A stretch of 11,683 nucleotides of DNA from an uncultured Oxalobacteraceae bacterium (GTDB lineage: Bacteria > Pseudomonadota > Gammaproteobacteria > Burkholderiales > Burkholderiaceae): positions 1 to 11,683 of the forward strand of contig CAMLDH010000092.1 in the NCBI GenBank assembly GCA_946478765.1, read 5' to 3'. The translations under genes and the position numbers were made by a program. Below the pieces are notes generated by a model. The model had not been told where the DNA came from, did not search any database, and was given only the letters and a program-made list of their open reading frames with translations. Below are positions 1 to 7,491 of the stretch, in pieces (positions within the stretch are counted from its first letter, which is position 1; every line of letters begins with the position of its first letter).

Positions 1-464
1 CCATACATTTCGCGTAGAAAGCTCACCCAGTCCGGCGCACGCAATACGGCTTCCACTTCGCGCGCCAGGGCCAGCGCTTTTTGCGCCGACCATTGCGGCA
101 ATACGCCCGCATGCACGATCAGGTGTCCGTTCTCGAAATACGCGAGCGGTTGACGGCGCAACCAGTCAAGCAACTCATCGCGATCGGGCGCTTGCAGGAT
201 GTCGTTCAGGGTATCGGATCGATGCGGTTTCCGGATGCCGTTTGCAACGGCAAGCAGGTGCAGGTCGTGGTTGCCCAGCACTACGGTCGCGCTATCGCCG
301 AGCGCGCGAATATAGCGCAGCATCGCCAGGGATTCCGGTCCTCGATTGACCAGGTCGCCGGCAAATAGCAATTTTGGATTGGCGGATTCTGATCGGATGC
401 GGTCGATCAGCGCAAGCACGCGTTGATGGCAGCCTTGCGAATCTCCAATGGCATAAATAGTCAT
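1..464 (-). CDS. apaH: Bis(5'-nucleosyl)-tetraphosphatase, symmetrical (ApaH), 5' part only
   Basis: The gene encodes a metallophosphatase that splits diadenosine tetraphosphate (Ap4A) symmetrically into two ADP in the cytoplasm. Translating the - strand from the ATG at 464-462 gives an open frame of 154 codons that runs off the left edge, a little over half of a usual ApaH (about 270-280 aa). Metallophosphatase motifs appear in order: GDSQGC at residues 7-12, GDLVNRGP at 36-43, GNHDLHLLA at 64-72 and HAGV at 118-121. The [16 protein letters not shown] stretch before HAGV is typical of ApaH rather than of generic phosphoesterases. The first motif has Gln where the E. coli protein has His (GDVHG); I recall the Gln form from other ApaH proteins, so I do not read it as inactivation. 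No strong Shine-Dalgarno precedes the ATG. It is transcribed divergently from the polysaccharide genes and is probably not part of their pathway. Confidence 0.95.
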   Translation of the reverse strand, partial: MTIYAIGDSQGCHQRVLALIDRIRSESANPKLLFAGDLVNRGPESLAMLRYIRALGDSATVVLGNHDLHLLAVANGIRKPHRSDTLNDILQAPDRDELLDWLRRQPLAYFENGHLIVHAGVLPQWSAQKALALAREVEAVLRAPDWVSFLREMY

Positions 465-653
465 AAGTAAAGGTTAGAGTAACGAAACCGGTTGACTCAT
501 GCCAAAAGGCAAGATTAAACGTTCGCCAGGCACTATAAAGATGTTGAGAGTGAATTTATTTCAATGGTAACAATTAATTACATCGATTCAGGCCGATTCC
601 TGTTGTAATTCGTCATTCAATTCAACGCCAATGCGATTTTATTAACATACTCA

Positions 654-665
654 CGTAAAATTACG
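654..665. repeat. 12-bp perfect inverted repeat upstream of rfbB
   Basis: CGTAA-AA-TTACG is a perfect palindrome with a 2-base centre, located 36 bp before the rfbB ATG. It is too short and AT-rich to act as a terminator; if functional it would be a small operator or transcript hairpin in the rfbB leader. It could also occur by chance in AT-rich DNA. Confidence 0.3.
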
Positions 666-691
666 GGTTAGCCGCATTTTCAATCATGCGT

Positions 692-695
692 AGGA
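692..695 (+). promoter_or_regulatory. Ribosome binding site of rfbB
   Basis: AGGA lies six bases before the ATG at 702. It supports this start, which places the Rossmann glycine motif at the very N-terminus as in other RmlB proteins. Confidence 0.7.
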
Positions 696-701
696 TACAG
701 A

Positions 702-1784
702 ATGATTTTAGTAACAGGTGGGGCCGGCTTTATCGGTTCAAATTTTGTTCTCGATTGGCTGGCAAGGGACGGCAACACGGTCATTAATGTTGACAAGTTG
801 ACCTATGCCGGCAATCTGAACAATTTGTTGGCGGTCAGGCAGGATGCGCGGCATATTTTCATCAAAGGCGACATCTGCGATACGGTGCAGATCGCGCAAC
901 TGCTGGCGACGCATAAACCGCGTGCGATTGTGCATTTTGCAGCCGAAAGCCATGTCGATCGTTCCATCCTCGGTCCCGGCGCGTTCGTGACGACCAACGT
1001 CAACGGCACCTTCAGTTTGCTGGAAGCGGCGCGCGCGTATTGGTCGGGCCTGTCCGGCGCCGCGCAAGCTGCATTCCGCTTTTTGCATGTGTCTACCGAT
1101 GAAGTGTATGGATCGCTCGGGCCGCAAGATGCGCCGTTTAGCGAGACCACCGCATACGCACCGAACAGTCCCTACTCTGCATCGAAGGCCGCCGCCGACC
1201 ATTTGGTGCGCGCCTATCATCACACTTACGGTTTGCCGACGCTCACGACCAATTGCTCGAACAATTACGGCCCTTACCATTTCCCTGAAAAGCTGATCCC
1301 CTTGATGATCACGAACGCGCTCGCCGGCAAGCCGCTGCCGGTGTACGGCGACGGTCAGCAAGTGCGCGACTGGCTGTATGTGGGCGACCACTGCACGGCA
1401 ATCCGCCGTGTCCTTGAGGATGGCACGCCGGGTGAGACTTACAACATCGGTGGCTGGAACGAAAAGACCAACCTGGACGTGGTCAAAACCCTGTGCGTTA
1501 TTCTTGACCGGCTTGCACCGAAGGCCGACGCCGGCAGTTATTTTGAGCAAATTGCCTACGTTAAAGATCGTCCCGGCCATGACCGGCGCTATGCGATCGA
1601 CGCGCGCAAGATCGAGCGCGAACTTGGCTGGACGCCGGCCGAGACCTTCGACAGCGGCATCGCAAAAACAGTGCAGTGGTATCTGGATCATCAGGACTGG
1701 GTGCGCGACGTGCAGTCCGGCGATTACCTGAAATGGCTGCAGCAAAATTACAGTGAACGTGACGCTGTGCGGGAGACGGCATGA
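702..1784 (+). CDS. rfbB: dTDP-glucose 4,6-dehydratase (RmlB/RfbB)
   Basis: This is the second enzyme of dTDP-L-rhamnose synthesis: it converts dTDP-D-glucose to dTDP-4-keto-6-deoxy-D-glucose with tightly bound NAD+ in the cytoplasm. The protein has 360 aa, normal for the family. Visible signatures of this extended short-chain dehydrogenase are the TGGAGFIGS nucleotide-binding loop at residues 5-13, [10 protein letters not shown] at 29-38, [10 protein letters not shown] at 79-88, the catalytic TDE triad part at 132-134, and Y158-x3-K162. The block [14 protein letters not shown] at 187-200 is diagnostic for RmlB. It is the first + strand gene after the divergent intergenic region, so it probably opens the operon. 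Its TGA overlaps the rfbA ATG (ATGA at 1781-1784), suggesting translational coupling. Nothing is missing from the active site. Confidence 0.97.
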   Translation: MILVTGGAGFIGSNFVLDWLARDGNTVINVDKLTYAGNLNNLLAVRQDARHIFIKGDICDTVQIAQLLATHKPRAIVHFAAESHVDRSILGPGAFVTTNVNGTFSLLEAARAYWSGLSGAAQAAFRFLHVSTDEVYGSLGPQDAPFSETTAYAPNSPYSASKAAADHLVRAYHHTYGLPTLTTNCSNNYGPYHFPEKLIPLMITNALAGKPLPVYGDGQQVRDWLYVGDHCTAIRRVLEDGTPGETYNIGGWNEKTNLDVVKTLCVILDRLAPKADAGSYFEQIAYVKDRPGHDRRYAIDARKIERELGWTPAETFDSGIAKTVQWYLDHQDWVRDVQSGDYLKWLQQNYSERDAVRETA

Positions 1785-2686
1785 TGACGAAACTTTCGCA
1801 GTCAGCGGCGCGCAAAGGCATCATCCTGGCGGGCGGTTCCGGCACCCGGCTTTATCCTGTCACGACCTCGGTATCCAAGCAATTGCTGCCGGTGTACGAC
1901 AAGCCGATGATCTATTACCCGCTCACCACGCTGATGCTGGCCGGTATGCGCGACATCCTGCTCATCTCGACACCGCAGGACACGCCGCGTTTTCGCGAAT
2001 TGCTTGGCGATGGCAGCCAATGGGGCATCAATCTCAGCTATGCGGTACAACCGTCGCCGGATGGTTTGGCGCAAGCGTTCATTATCGGACGAGAGTTTGT
2101 CGGCAAAGATCCGTCGGCGCTGATTTTGGGCGACAACATCTATTACGGGCATGAGTTCGATGTGCAGTTGCATACTGCGTCTTCCCGCACTGACGGCGCC
2201 ACTGTTTTTGCGTATCACGTCACCGATCCCGAGCGCTACGGCGTGGTGGAATTCGACGCCGATCGCCGTGCGGTCAGCATTGTCGAAAAGCCCGCCAATC
2301 CAAAGTCGAACTATGCGGTCACCGGGCTGTATTTCTACGACAACCAGGTGTGCGATATCGCCGCCGCTATCCAGCCGTCGGCACGCGGGGAACTCGAAAT
2401 CACCGATGTCAATCGCACTTATCTCGAACGCGGCATGCTCAATGTCGAAGTGATGGGGCGCGGCATGGCTTGGCTCGACACCGGTACGCATGAGTCGCTG
2501 CTCGACGCCGCGCAATTCATTGCGACGCTCGAAAAGCGGCAGGGCCTGAAAGTCGCATGCCCTGAAGAAATCGCGTATCGCAAAGGCTATATCGACGCCG
2601 CGCAACTGGAAAAACTCGCGCATCCCTTGCAGAAAAATGGCTACGGACGCTATTTGATGCAGATCCTGACTGATAAGGTATTTTGA
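1781..2686 (+). CDS. rfbA: Glucose-1-phosphate thymidylyltransferase (RmlA/RfbA)
   Basis: This is the first step of the dTDP-L-rhamnose pathway: dTTP plus glucose-1-phosphate gives dTDP-glucose and pyrophosphate. The protein has 301 aa, close to the usual 290-300. It has the nucleotidyltransferase signature GGSGTRLYP at residues 18-26 followed by K33-QLLPVYDKP, a GDN motif with metal/substrate residue D118, VEKP at 168-171, and WLDTGTH with D233. The start is either the ATG at 1781, overlapping the rfbB stop, or the ATG at 1784. GGGAG at 1771-1775 serves either, with slightly better spacing for 1784. The N-terminus is about ten residues longer than the minimal family start. The neighbours rfbB and rfbC are the other steps of the same pathway. 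Confidence 0.97.
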   Translation: MMTKLSQSAARKGIILAGGSGTRLYPVTTSVSKQLLPVYDKPMIYYPLTTLMLAGMRDILLISTPQDTPRFRELLGDGSQWGINLSYAVQPSPDGLAQAFIIGREFVGKDPSALILGDNIYYGHEFDVQLHTASSRTDGATVFAYHVTDPERYGVVEFDADRRAVSIVEKPANPKSNYAVTGLYFYDNQVCDIAAAIQPSARGELEITDVNRTYLERGMLNVEVMGRGMAWLDTGTHESLLDAAQFIATLEKRQGLKVACPEEIAYRKGYIDAAQLEKLAHPLQKNGYGRYLMQILTDKVF

Positions 2687-2688
2687 TC

Positions 2689-3240
2689 ATGCACCTTGTT
2701 GCCACGCAGATTCCCGATGTCGTCATTCTTGAGCCGAACGTGTTCGGCGACGATCGCGGTTTCTTTTTCGAGAGTTTCAACGAACGGCGTTTCGCGCAAC
2801 TGCTGGGTGCCGGCAGTGAAAACCTGCGCTTCGTGCAAGACAACCATTCGAAATCCGTGCGCCAGGTGCTGCGCGGTTTGCACTACCAGATCCAGCAGCC
2901 GCAAGGCAAGCTGGTGCGTGTGATTGCCGGCGAAGTTTTCGATGTCGCGGTCGATATCCGCAAGAATTCCGCGACCTTCGGCCGCTGGGTCGGCGCCACG
3001 CTGTCGGCGGACAACAAGCGTCAGATGTGGGTGCCGCCCGGCTTTGCGCATGGTTTTGTCGTGACCAGCGAATCGGCGGAATTTCTGTACAAAACCACCG
3101 ATTACTGGGCGCCGGAATATGAGCGCTGCATCCGGTGGAACGACCCGGCAATCGGCATCGACTGGCCGATCGATACGCCGCTGCTGTCTGCCAAGGATGC
3201 GAACGGCAAGTTGCTGGCGGATGCAGAGGTATTCGCATGA
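2689..3240 (+). CDS. rfbC: dTDP-4-dehydrorhamnose 3,5-epimerase (RmlC/RfbC)
   Basis: This is the third step of dTDP-L-rhamnose synthesis: double epimerisation at C3 and C5 of dTDP-4-keto-6-deoxy-D-glucose. The product is 183 aa, as usual for this small cupin-fold dimer. Key blocks are FGDDRGFFFE at residues 19-28, FVQDNHSKS at 48-56, RGLHYQ with the catalytic His65 at 62-67, and WVPPGFAHGF at 114-123. Y134 in the LYKTTDYW block is the likely partner of the His. I chose the ATG at 2689, two bases after the rfbA stop, with AAGG at 2675-2678 ten bases upstream. A TTG six bases earlier is in frame but overlaps the rfbA stop and is spaced too closely to the AAGG. Its own stop overlaps the rfbD start (ATGA). 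Confidence 0.96.
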   Translation: MHLVATQIPDVVILEPNVFGDDRGFFFESFNERRFAQLLGAGSENLRFVQDNHSKSVRQVLRGLHYQIQQPQGKLVRVIAGEVFDVAVDIRKNSATFGRWVGATLSADNKRQMWVPPGFAHGFVVTSESAEFLYKTTDYWAPEYERCIRWNDPAIGIDWPIDTPLLSAKDANGKLLADAEVFA

Positions 3241-4115
3241 AAATTCTGTTGACCGGTAAAAACGGGCAGGTCGGCTATGAACTGGCGCGCACGCTGCAAA
3301 GCCTGGGGCAGGTGACAGCGGTTGATGTGGATCAAATGGATTTGACCAACCTGGATCAGGTGCGTGCGGTGATTCGCAGCGTCAAGCCCGGCCTGATCGT
3401 CAATCCGGCCGCCTATACCGCGGTCGACAGCGCCGAGGCTGAACCGGACTTGGCGATGCGCATCAATGGCGAGGCGCCCGCCGTCATTGCGGAAGAGGCG
3501 AAACGGCTGGGCGCGGCGATGATTCATTATTCGACCGACTATGTATTCGATGGCAGCAAAATCGGCCCCTATACTGAAGACGATCTGCCCAATCCGATCA
3601 ATGTGTATGGCCGCACCAAGCTGGCGGGCGAGCAGGCGGTCCAGGCAGCCGGCATTCCGTATCTGATTCTTCGCACCAGCTGGGTGTATGGCATGCGCGG
3701 GAAAAATTTTCTGCTGACGGTGCGGCGTTTGATGCAGGAGCGCGATGAATTGCGCATCGTCGACGACCAGTATGGGGCGCCCACTTGGTGTCGCACGCTG
3801 GCCGATACGACCGCGAATATTGTGACGCAACTACAGGTGTCCGGCGGCGACCCGATAGCGCAAGAGTGTTGGCAGGAACGCTCCGGCATTTACCATCTTA
3901 CTGCTCAAGGTCAAACCACGTGGCATGAATTCGCGCAAGCTATCGTGGCGCGCTTGCCCGACGCGAAAAAGCCGGTGGTCACGCCAATCCGGACACAGGA
4001 TTACCCGTTGCCCGCCAGCAGGCCAGTCAATTCAGTAATGTCTTGCGAGCGTTTGATGAGCACGTTTTGTCGTTTGCCCGATTGGGAAACCGCATTGCAT
4101 TTGTGCATTGAATAA
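3237..4115 (+). CDS. rfbD: dTDP-4-dehydrorhamnose reductase (RmlD/RfbD)
   Basis: This enzyme carries out the last step to dTDP-L-rhamnose, an NAD(P)H-dependent reduction of the C4 ketone. The protein is 292 aa, typical of RmlD. It shows the glycine motif TGKNGQVG at residues 6-13, PAAYTAVDSAE at 57-67, STDYVFDG at 99-106, and the catalytic Y124-x3-K128 (YGRTK). The C-terminal RPVNSV block, which binds substrate in this family, is also present. The open frame extends further upstream, but the ATG at 3237 is clearly the start: it overlaps the rfbC stop by four bases, has GAGG at 3226-3229 seven bases upstream, and puts the dinucleotide-binding loop at the N-terminus. It ends the four-gene rml block; 80 bp separate it from manC. 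Confidence 0.96.
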   Translation: MKILLTGKNGQVGYELARTLQSLGQVTAVDVDQMDLTNLDQVRAVIRSVKPGLIVNPAAYTAVDSAEAEPDLAMRINGEAPAVIAEEAKRLGAAMIHYSTDYVFDGSKIGPYTEDDLPNPINVYGRTKLAGEQAVQAAGIPYLILRTSWVYGMRGKNFLLTVRRLMQERDELRIVDDQYGAPTWCRTLADTTANIVTQLQVSGGDPIAQECWQERSGIYHLTAQGQTTWHEFAQAIVARLPDAKKPVVTPIRTQDYPLPASRPVNSVMSCERLMSTFCRLPDWETALHLCIE

Positions 4116-4195
4116 CTTCAGGTAGTATTGCACCGATTTTACAAATCCACGATGTTGAACCTGCCGTACCTAGCTAAAGACTGCGAGATCCCATT
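4116..4195. promoter_or_regulatory. Gap between the rml block and manC
   Basis: This 80-bp gap is the only sizeable space between genes inside the + strand cluster, so an internal promoter for the manC-to-mutarotase block could sit here. The best hexamer pair I can find is TTGCAC (4128-4133) with GATGTT 17 bp downstream, which is weak. No GC-rich hairpin followed by a T run is present, so readthrough from rfbD is likely. A weak GAGA at 4185-4188 precedes the manC ATG. Confidence 0.3.
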
Positions 4196-5599
4196 ATGTT
4201 AATTCCCGTCATTCTCTCGGGTGGAGCCGGCACCCGCCTGTGGCCGGTATCGCGTGAAGCGCATCCAAAACCTTTCATGCGTATCGCCGGCGGCAAAAGC
4301 CTGCTGACGCAGACGCATGAGCGTGCGCTCGCCGTGTCGGATCAGACCGCACCGCTGATCGTGACCAATCGGGATTATTATTTTTTGTCGCATGATGAAC
4401 TCGCCAACCAGGATGTCCAGCCGCATTATCTGCTGGAGCCGGCCGGCCGCAACACGACGCCGGCGATCGCGCTCGCTGCGCTATGGGCAATGCGCCAGAA
4501 AAAAGATGCCTGTCTGCTGGTGATGCCGGCCGATCATTTGATCAAGGACACGCCGTCCTTTTATACCGCAGTACGCCAGGCGCACGTGTTGGCGCGAGAT
4601 GGTCAACTGGTGCTGTTCGGCGTTCGGCCTACCGGCCCGGAAACCGGTTTCGGCTATATTGAAATGGGGCCGTCGCTGACGCCGTATGCCAATTCGGTGC
4701 AGCGTTTTGTCGAGAAACCGGATGCCGCAACGGCTGCGCAATATTTAGCGCAAGGCAATTACGTGTGGAACAGCGGCATGTTCTGTTTCACTGCGCGCGC
4801 CATCATCGATGCGCTGGACGCACATGCGCCGGCGCTGATGGCTGCGGCGCGTGCAGTATGGGAAGAAACACCGGCCCATGGCAGCAAGGTCGAATTGCCG
4901 GCGAGTTTTGCCGCGCTGGAGAATATCTCGATCGACTATGCGGTGATGGAAAAGGCGCAAAACATTTCCGTCATTCCGGGCGATTTCGACTGGAGCGACA
5001 TCGGCGCATGGAACGCCGTGGCCGATGCCTGTACCGCTGATGCCCACGGCAATACCATCAGCGGCGAAAACATCGTGATCGACAGCCGCAACACCCATAT
5101 CGAAAATCATGATCGCCTGGTAGCGGCCATCGGCCTCGACAATCTGTTGATCATCGATACGCCGGATGCATTGCTGGTCGCCGACAAATCGAAGAGCCAG
5201 GAAGTGCGGCAGGTCGTCAGTCGTCTCAAAGCCAGTCATCACGAAGCGCACAAGCAGCATCGCACGGTGATGCGTCCCTGGGGTACCTATACGGTGCTCG
5301 AAGAGGGACCCGGGTTCAAGATCAAGCGTATTGCAGTCAAACCGGGCGCATCGTTGTCGCTGCAGATGCATCATCATCGCAGCGAGCATTGGGTCGTCGT
5401 ATCGGGAACGGCGGAAGTGATCAATGGCGAACAGAGCATTGTCCTGAATGCAAATCAATCGACTTACATTCCGGCAGGGCATAAACACCGTCTTGCGAAC
5501 ATGGGTGAATCCGAGCTGTCGTTGATCGAGGTACAATGCGGCCATTATCTGGGCGAAGACGATATCGTCCGGTTCGACGATATCTATGGCAGGGTTTAA
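4196..5599 (+). CDS. manC: Mannose-1-phosphate guanylyltransferase / mannose-6-phosphate isomerase, bifunctional type II
   Basis: The enzyme supplies GDP-D-mannose in the cytoplasm: the C-terminal cupin domain interconverts fructose-6-P and mannose-6-P, and the N-terminal domain joins GTP and mannose-1-P. At 467 aa it has the normal length for the two-domain form. The pyrophosphorylase signature GGAGTRLWPVSRE lies at residues 9-21, with FVEKP at 171-175. The PMI zinc-site block Q390-M-H392-H-H394-R-S-E-H398-W lies in the cupin domain. The ATG at 4196 places the signature as usual, although the Shine-Dalgarno is weak. The next needed enzyme, phosphomannomutase, is not in the window and must come from elsewhere. 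GDP-mannose made here feeds gmd and rmd downstream. The last four codons and stop form the first unit of a 17-bp tandem repeat. The equivalent P. aeruginosa A-band gene is wbpW. Confidence 0.96.
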   Translation: MLIPVILSGGAGTRLWPVSREAHPKPFMRIAGGKSLLTQTHERALAVSDQTAPLIVTNRDYYFLSHDELANQDVQPHYLLEPAGRNTTPAIALAALWAMRQKKDACLLVMPADHLIKDTPSFYTAVRQAHVLARDGQLVLFGVRPTGPETGFGYIEMGPSLTPYANSVQRFVEKPDAATAAQYLAQGNYVWNSGMFCFTARAIIDALDAHAPALMAAARAVWEETPAHGSKVELPASFAALENISIDYAVMEKAQNISVIPGDFDWSDIGAWNAVADACTADAHGNTISGENIVIDSRNTHIENHDRLVAAIGLDNLLIIDTPDALLVADKSKSQEVRQVVSRLKASHHEAHKQHRTVMRPWGTYTVLEEGPGFKIKRIAVKPGASLSLQMHHHRSEHWVVVSGTAEVINGEQSIVLNANQSTYIPAGHKHRLANMGESELSLIEVQCGHYLGEDDIVRFDDIYGRV

Positions 5600-5626
5600 T
5601 CAATGGCAGAGTGTAATCAATGGCAG
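5586..5626 (+). repeat. 17-bp tandem repeat across the manC stop / wzm start
   Basis: The unit ATGGCAGRGTKTAATCA occurs at 5586-5602 and again at 5603-5619, differing at only two positions (G/A and T/G). A third partial copy, ATGGCAG, lies at 5620-5626. The first unit contains the end of manC including its TAA; the third begins with the wzm start codon. Because 17 is not a multiple of three, the three ATGs lie in three different frames. Slippage or unequal duplication at the junction is the simplest origin. Confidence 0.85.
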
Positions 5627-5629
5627 TAG
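5603..5629 (+). other. 8-codon mini-ORF ending inside the wzm start
   Basis: The second repeat copy carries an ATG that opens a frame reading MAECNQWQ and then TAG. The stop lies nine bases into wzm. This mini-ORF has the better ribosome site: AGGG at 5591-5594, eight bases upstream, compared with only AGAG at 5608-5611 for wzm. If translated, it could couple or modulate wzm initiation. Equally it may be a passive by-product of the duplication. Confidence 0.3.
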
Positions 5630-6417
5630 GCATGTTGCGCACGGTATGGAGCTACCGCGGCTTCATACTGGGCAGCGTCAAGCGCGAATTTCAATCGCGC
5701 TACCGGAATTCCCTGTTAGGCGCGGCATGGACCGTCCTTAATCCGCTGGCAATGATCGTGGTCTACACGGTCATCTTTTCCCAGGTAATGAAAGCCAGGC
5801 TGCCGGGTGTGGACAACAGCTTCGCGTATAGCATTTACCTGTGTGCCGGCGTACTCACATGGGGCCTGTTTGCGGAAATCACCGGGCGTGCGCAAAACGT
5901 TTTTCTTGAGCACGCGAACCTGATCAAGAAAATCAACTTTCCCCGCATTTGCCTGCCGATCATTGTGGTGCTGAATGCGAGCGTCAACTTTGCGATTATT
6001 TTCGGATTGTTCATCGTATTTTTGATCTTCTCCGGCAATTTCCCCGGAACGCATTTTGTCGCCATCATTCCGGTGCTGTTCATCCAGATTGCATTTTCTA
6101 TCGGGTTGGGCATCGTGCTGGGGGTGCTCAATGTCTTTTTTCGCGATGTCGGTCAATTCTTCACTGTGCTGTTGCAATTCTGGTTCTGGTTTACGCCGGT
6201 CGTCTATACCGCAGCGATTTTGCCGCAGCGCGTGCAACCCTATCTTCACTTGAACCCGATGACGCCGCTGATCGCTGCGTATCAGGACATTCTTGTCCAT
6301 GCGGTATGGCCGCACTGGAGCAGCCTGTTGTTTCCCGCGATCTTCGGCATCTTGTTGTGCGTGTTTGGCATGCGCCTGTTTCGCAAACGGGTCGGCGAGA
6401 TCGTGGATGAGCTTTGA
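5620..6417 (+). CDS. wzm: ABC-2 type polysaccharide export permease (Wzm/KpsM-like)
   Basis: This is the membrane subunit of an ABC exporter that moves an undecaprenyl-linked polysaccharide across the inner membrane. The 265-aa protein has about six hydrophobic segments, near residues 36-56, 70-88, 111-137, 146-170, 180-200 and 233-253. An amphipathic N-terminus includes KREFQSRYRNSLLGAAW (21-37), characteristic of O-antigen/teichoic-acid/capsule export permeases. NVFFRDV (171-177) followed by a WFWFTPVVY segment and LNPMTPLIAAYQ is also typical. The ATG at 5620 fits the expected N-terminus; ATG 5632 is an alternative. Such permeases work with an ATPase (Wzt), normally encoded next door, but the next gene is gmd. 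Family assignment is sure; assignment to O-antigen rather than capsule export is inference from the neighbours. Confidence 0.92.
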   Translation: MAVGMLRTVWSYRGFILGSVKREFQSRYRNSLLGAAWTVLNPLAMIVVYTVIFSQVMKARLPGVDNSFAYSIYLCAGVLTWGLFAEITGRAQNVFLEHANLIKKINFPRICLPIIVVLNASVNFAIIFGLFIVFLIFSGNFPGTHFVAIIPVLFIQIAFSIGLGIVLGVLNVFFRDVGQFFTVLLQFWFWFTPVVYTAAILPQRVQPYLHLNPMTPLIAAYQDILVHAVWPHWSSLLFPAIFGILLCVFGMRLFRKRVGEIVDEL

Positions 6418-6447
6418 ATTCCGAAATAATCAATCTGAAACTTGAAA

Positions 6448-7491
6448 ATGAAAAAAACATCGATTGCCATCATTACCGGCATCACCGGCCAGGACGGTGC
6501 GTATCTTGCCGAGCTGTTGCTTAACAAGGGCTATCAGGTGGTTGGCACCTACCGCCGCACCAGCTCCGTCAATTTCTGGCGCATTGAAGAACTGGGCATC
6601 GACAAGCATGCCAACCTGCGTCTGGTCGAATATGATTTGACCGATCTGGGGTCCAGCATCCGTTTGCTGCAATCGACCGGCGCCACTGAAATTTATAACC
6701 TGGCCGCCCAAAGCTTTGTCGGCGTGTCGTTCGACCAGCCGGCCACGACCGCGCAGATCACCGGAATCGGGCCATTGCATTTGCTGGAGGCGATCCGGAT
6801 CGTCAATCCGGCGATACGTTTCTATCAGGCGTCGACCTCCGAAATGTTCGGCAAGGTACAAGCAGTGCCGCAAATTGAAGACACGCCGTTTTATCCCCGC
6901 AGTCCGTATGGCGTCGCCAAGCTGTATGCGCACTGGATGACGATCAATTATCGCGAGTCATACAATATTTTTGGCTGCAGCGGCATATTGTTCAATCATG
7001 AGTCGCCGTTGCGCGGACGCGAATTCGTCACGCGAAAAATTACCGACTCGGTCGCCAAAATCCGGCTCGGCCAGTTGGACGTGCTGGAACTCGGCAACAT
7101 TGATGCGAAGCGCGATTGGGGCTTTGCGAAAGAATATGTCGACGGTATGTGGCGCATGTTGCAAGCGGATGAGCCGGATACCTATGTGCTGGCGACCAAT
7201 CGTACCGAGACGGTGCGCGATTTCGTGACAATGGCGTTCAAGTCTGCTGGATACCAGATCGAATGGCGCGGCAAGAACGAGCAGGAAACCGGCGTCGATA
7301 CCGCAACCGGCAAGACGCTGGTGCGCGTGAATCCGAAATTCTATCGCCCGGCGGAAGTGGATTTACTGATCGGCAATCCAGCCAAGGCGAAAGCCAGGCT
7401 CGGATGGGCGCCCGAGACAACGCTGGAGCAGTTGTGCCAGATGATGGTGCAAGCTGACCTGCGGAGAAACGAGCGTGGTTTCTCATTCTGA
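6448..7491 (+). CDS. gmd: GDP-mannose 4,6-dehydratase
   Basis: The enzyme turns GDP-D-mannose into GDP-4-keto-6-deoxy-D-mannose in the cytoplasm, the branch point to GDP-D-rhamnose, GDP-L-fucose and related sugars. The 347-aa extended SDR protein has [11 protein letters not shown] at residues 10-20, [12 protein letters not shown] at 34-45, [12 protein letters not shown] at 84-95, catalytic T130 and E132 in STSEMFG, and Y154-x3-K158. The [16 protein letters not shown] block is diagnostic of GMDs. I prefer the ATG at 6448 over the in-frame TTG at 6442. Neither has a clear Shine-Dalgarno; the 30-bp leader after wzm is A-rich. The last 17 bases overlap the start of the reductase gene, which fixes the product as input for rmd. 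Confidence 0.97.
   Translation: MKKTSIAIITGITGQDGAYLAELLLNKGYQVVGTYRRTSSVNFWRIEELGIDKHANLRLVEYDLTDLGSSIRLLQSTGATEIYNLAAQSFVGVSFDQPATTAQITGIGPLHLLEAIRIVNPAIRFYQASTSEMFGKVQAVPQIEDTPFYPRSPYGVAKLYAHWMTINYRESYNIFGCSGILFNHESPLRGREFVTRKITDSVAKIRLGQLDVLELGNIDAKRDWGFAKEYVDGMWRMLQADEPDTYVLATNRTETVRDFVTMAFKSAGYQIEWRGKNEQETGVDTATGKTLVRVNPKFYRPAEVDLLIGNPAKAKARLGWAPETTLEQLCQMMVQADLRRNERGFSF

Larger units (their letters stand above)
465..701. promoter_or_regulatory. AT-rich divergent intergenic region (apaH / rfbB)
   Basis: This 237-bp gap lies between two divergent start codons, so it should hold promoters for both directions; its AT content is visibly higher than the flanking genes. On the - strand a good -10-like box TATAGT (complement of 532-537) lies about 70 bp from the apaH start, but without a well-spaced -35. 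On the + strand TTGACT (492-497) is a good -35, but the hexamer 17 bp later (TTAAAC, 515-520) is poor. Nearer rfbB there are only weak pairs around 616-651. Two small symmetric features may be operators: a perfect inverted repeat at 654-665 and a direct repeat CGATTC at 584-589 and 594-599, one helical turn apart. I do not see an ops/JUMPstart-like element. That promoters exist here is near certain from the arrangement; the exact boxes are not resolved. Confidence 0.55.

Noticed and set aside
81..368. + strand open frame of 95 codons at the left edge
   Set aside because: It lies opposite apaH, which has four metallophosphatase motifs in the - strand frame.
429..446. Gln instead of His in the first ApaH metallophosphatase motif (GDSQGC)
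   Set aside because: At first this looked like a lost metal ligand, but I recall GDxQGC from other bacterial ApaH proteins and the other metal motifs are intact. It is probably a normal family variant.
738..1745. Long antisense open frame (335 aa) opposite rfbB
   Set aside because: It mirrors the strongly supported rfbB frame in high-GC DNA, starts and ends within it, and has no recognisable domain; it is a codon-bias shadow.
1802..2623. Antisense open frame (273 aa) opposite rfbA
   Set aside because: Shadow of rfbA, same reasoning; no ribosome site or domain.
4116..4195. Possible terminator between rfbD and manC
   Set aside because: No GC-rich stem or T run; only short complementary bits (AGGTA/TACCT) too far apart to be convincing.
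4745..5545. Antisense open frame (266 aa) opposite manC
   Set aside because: Rich in Arg, His, Asp and Gln, as expected from the complement of a GC-rich gene; manC on the + strand has every family motif.
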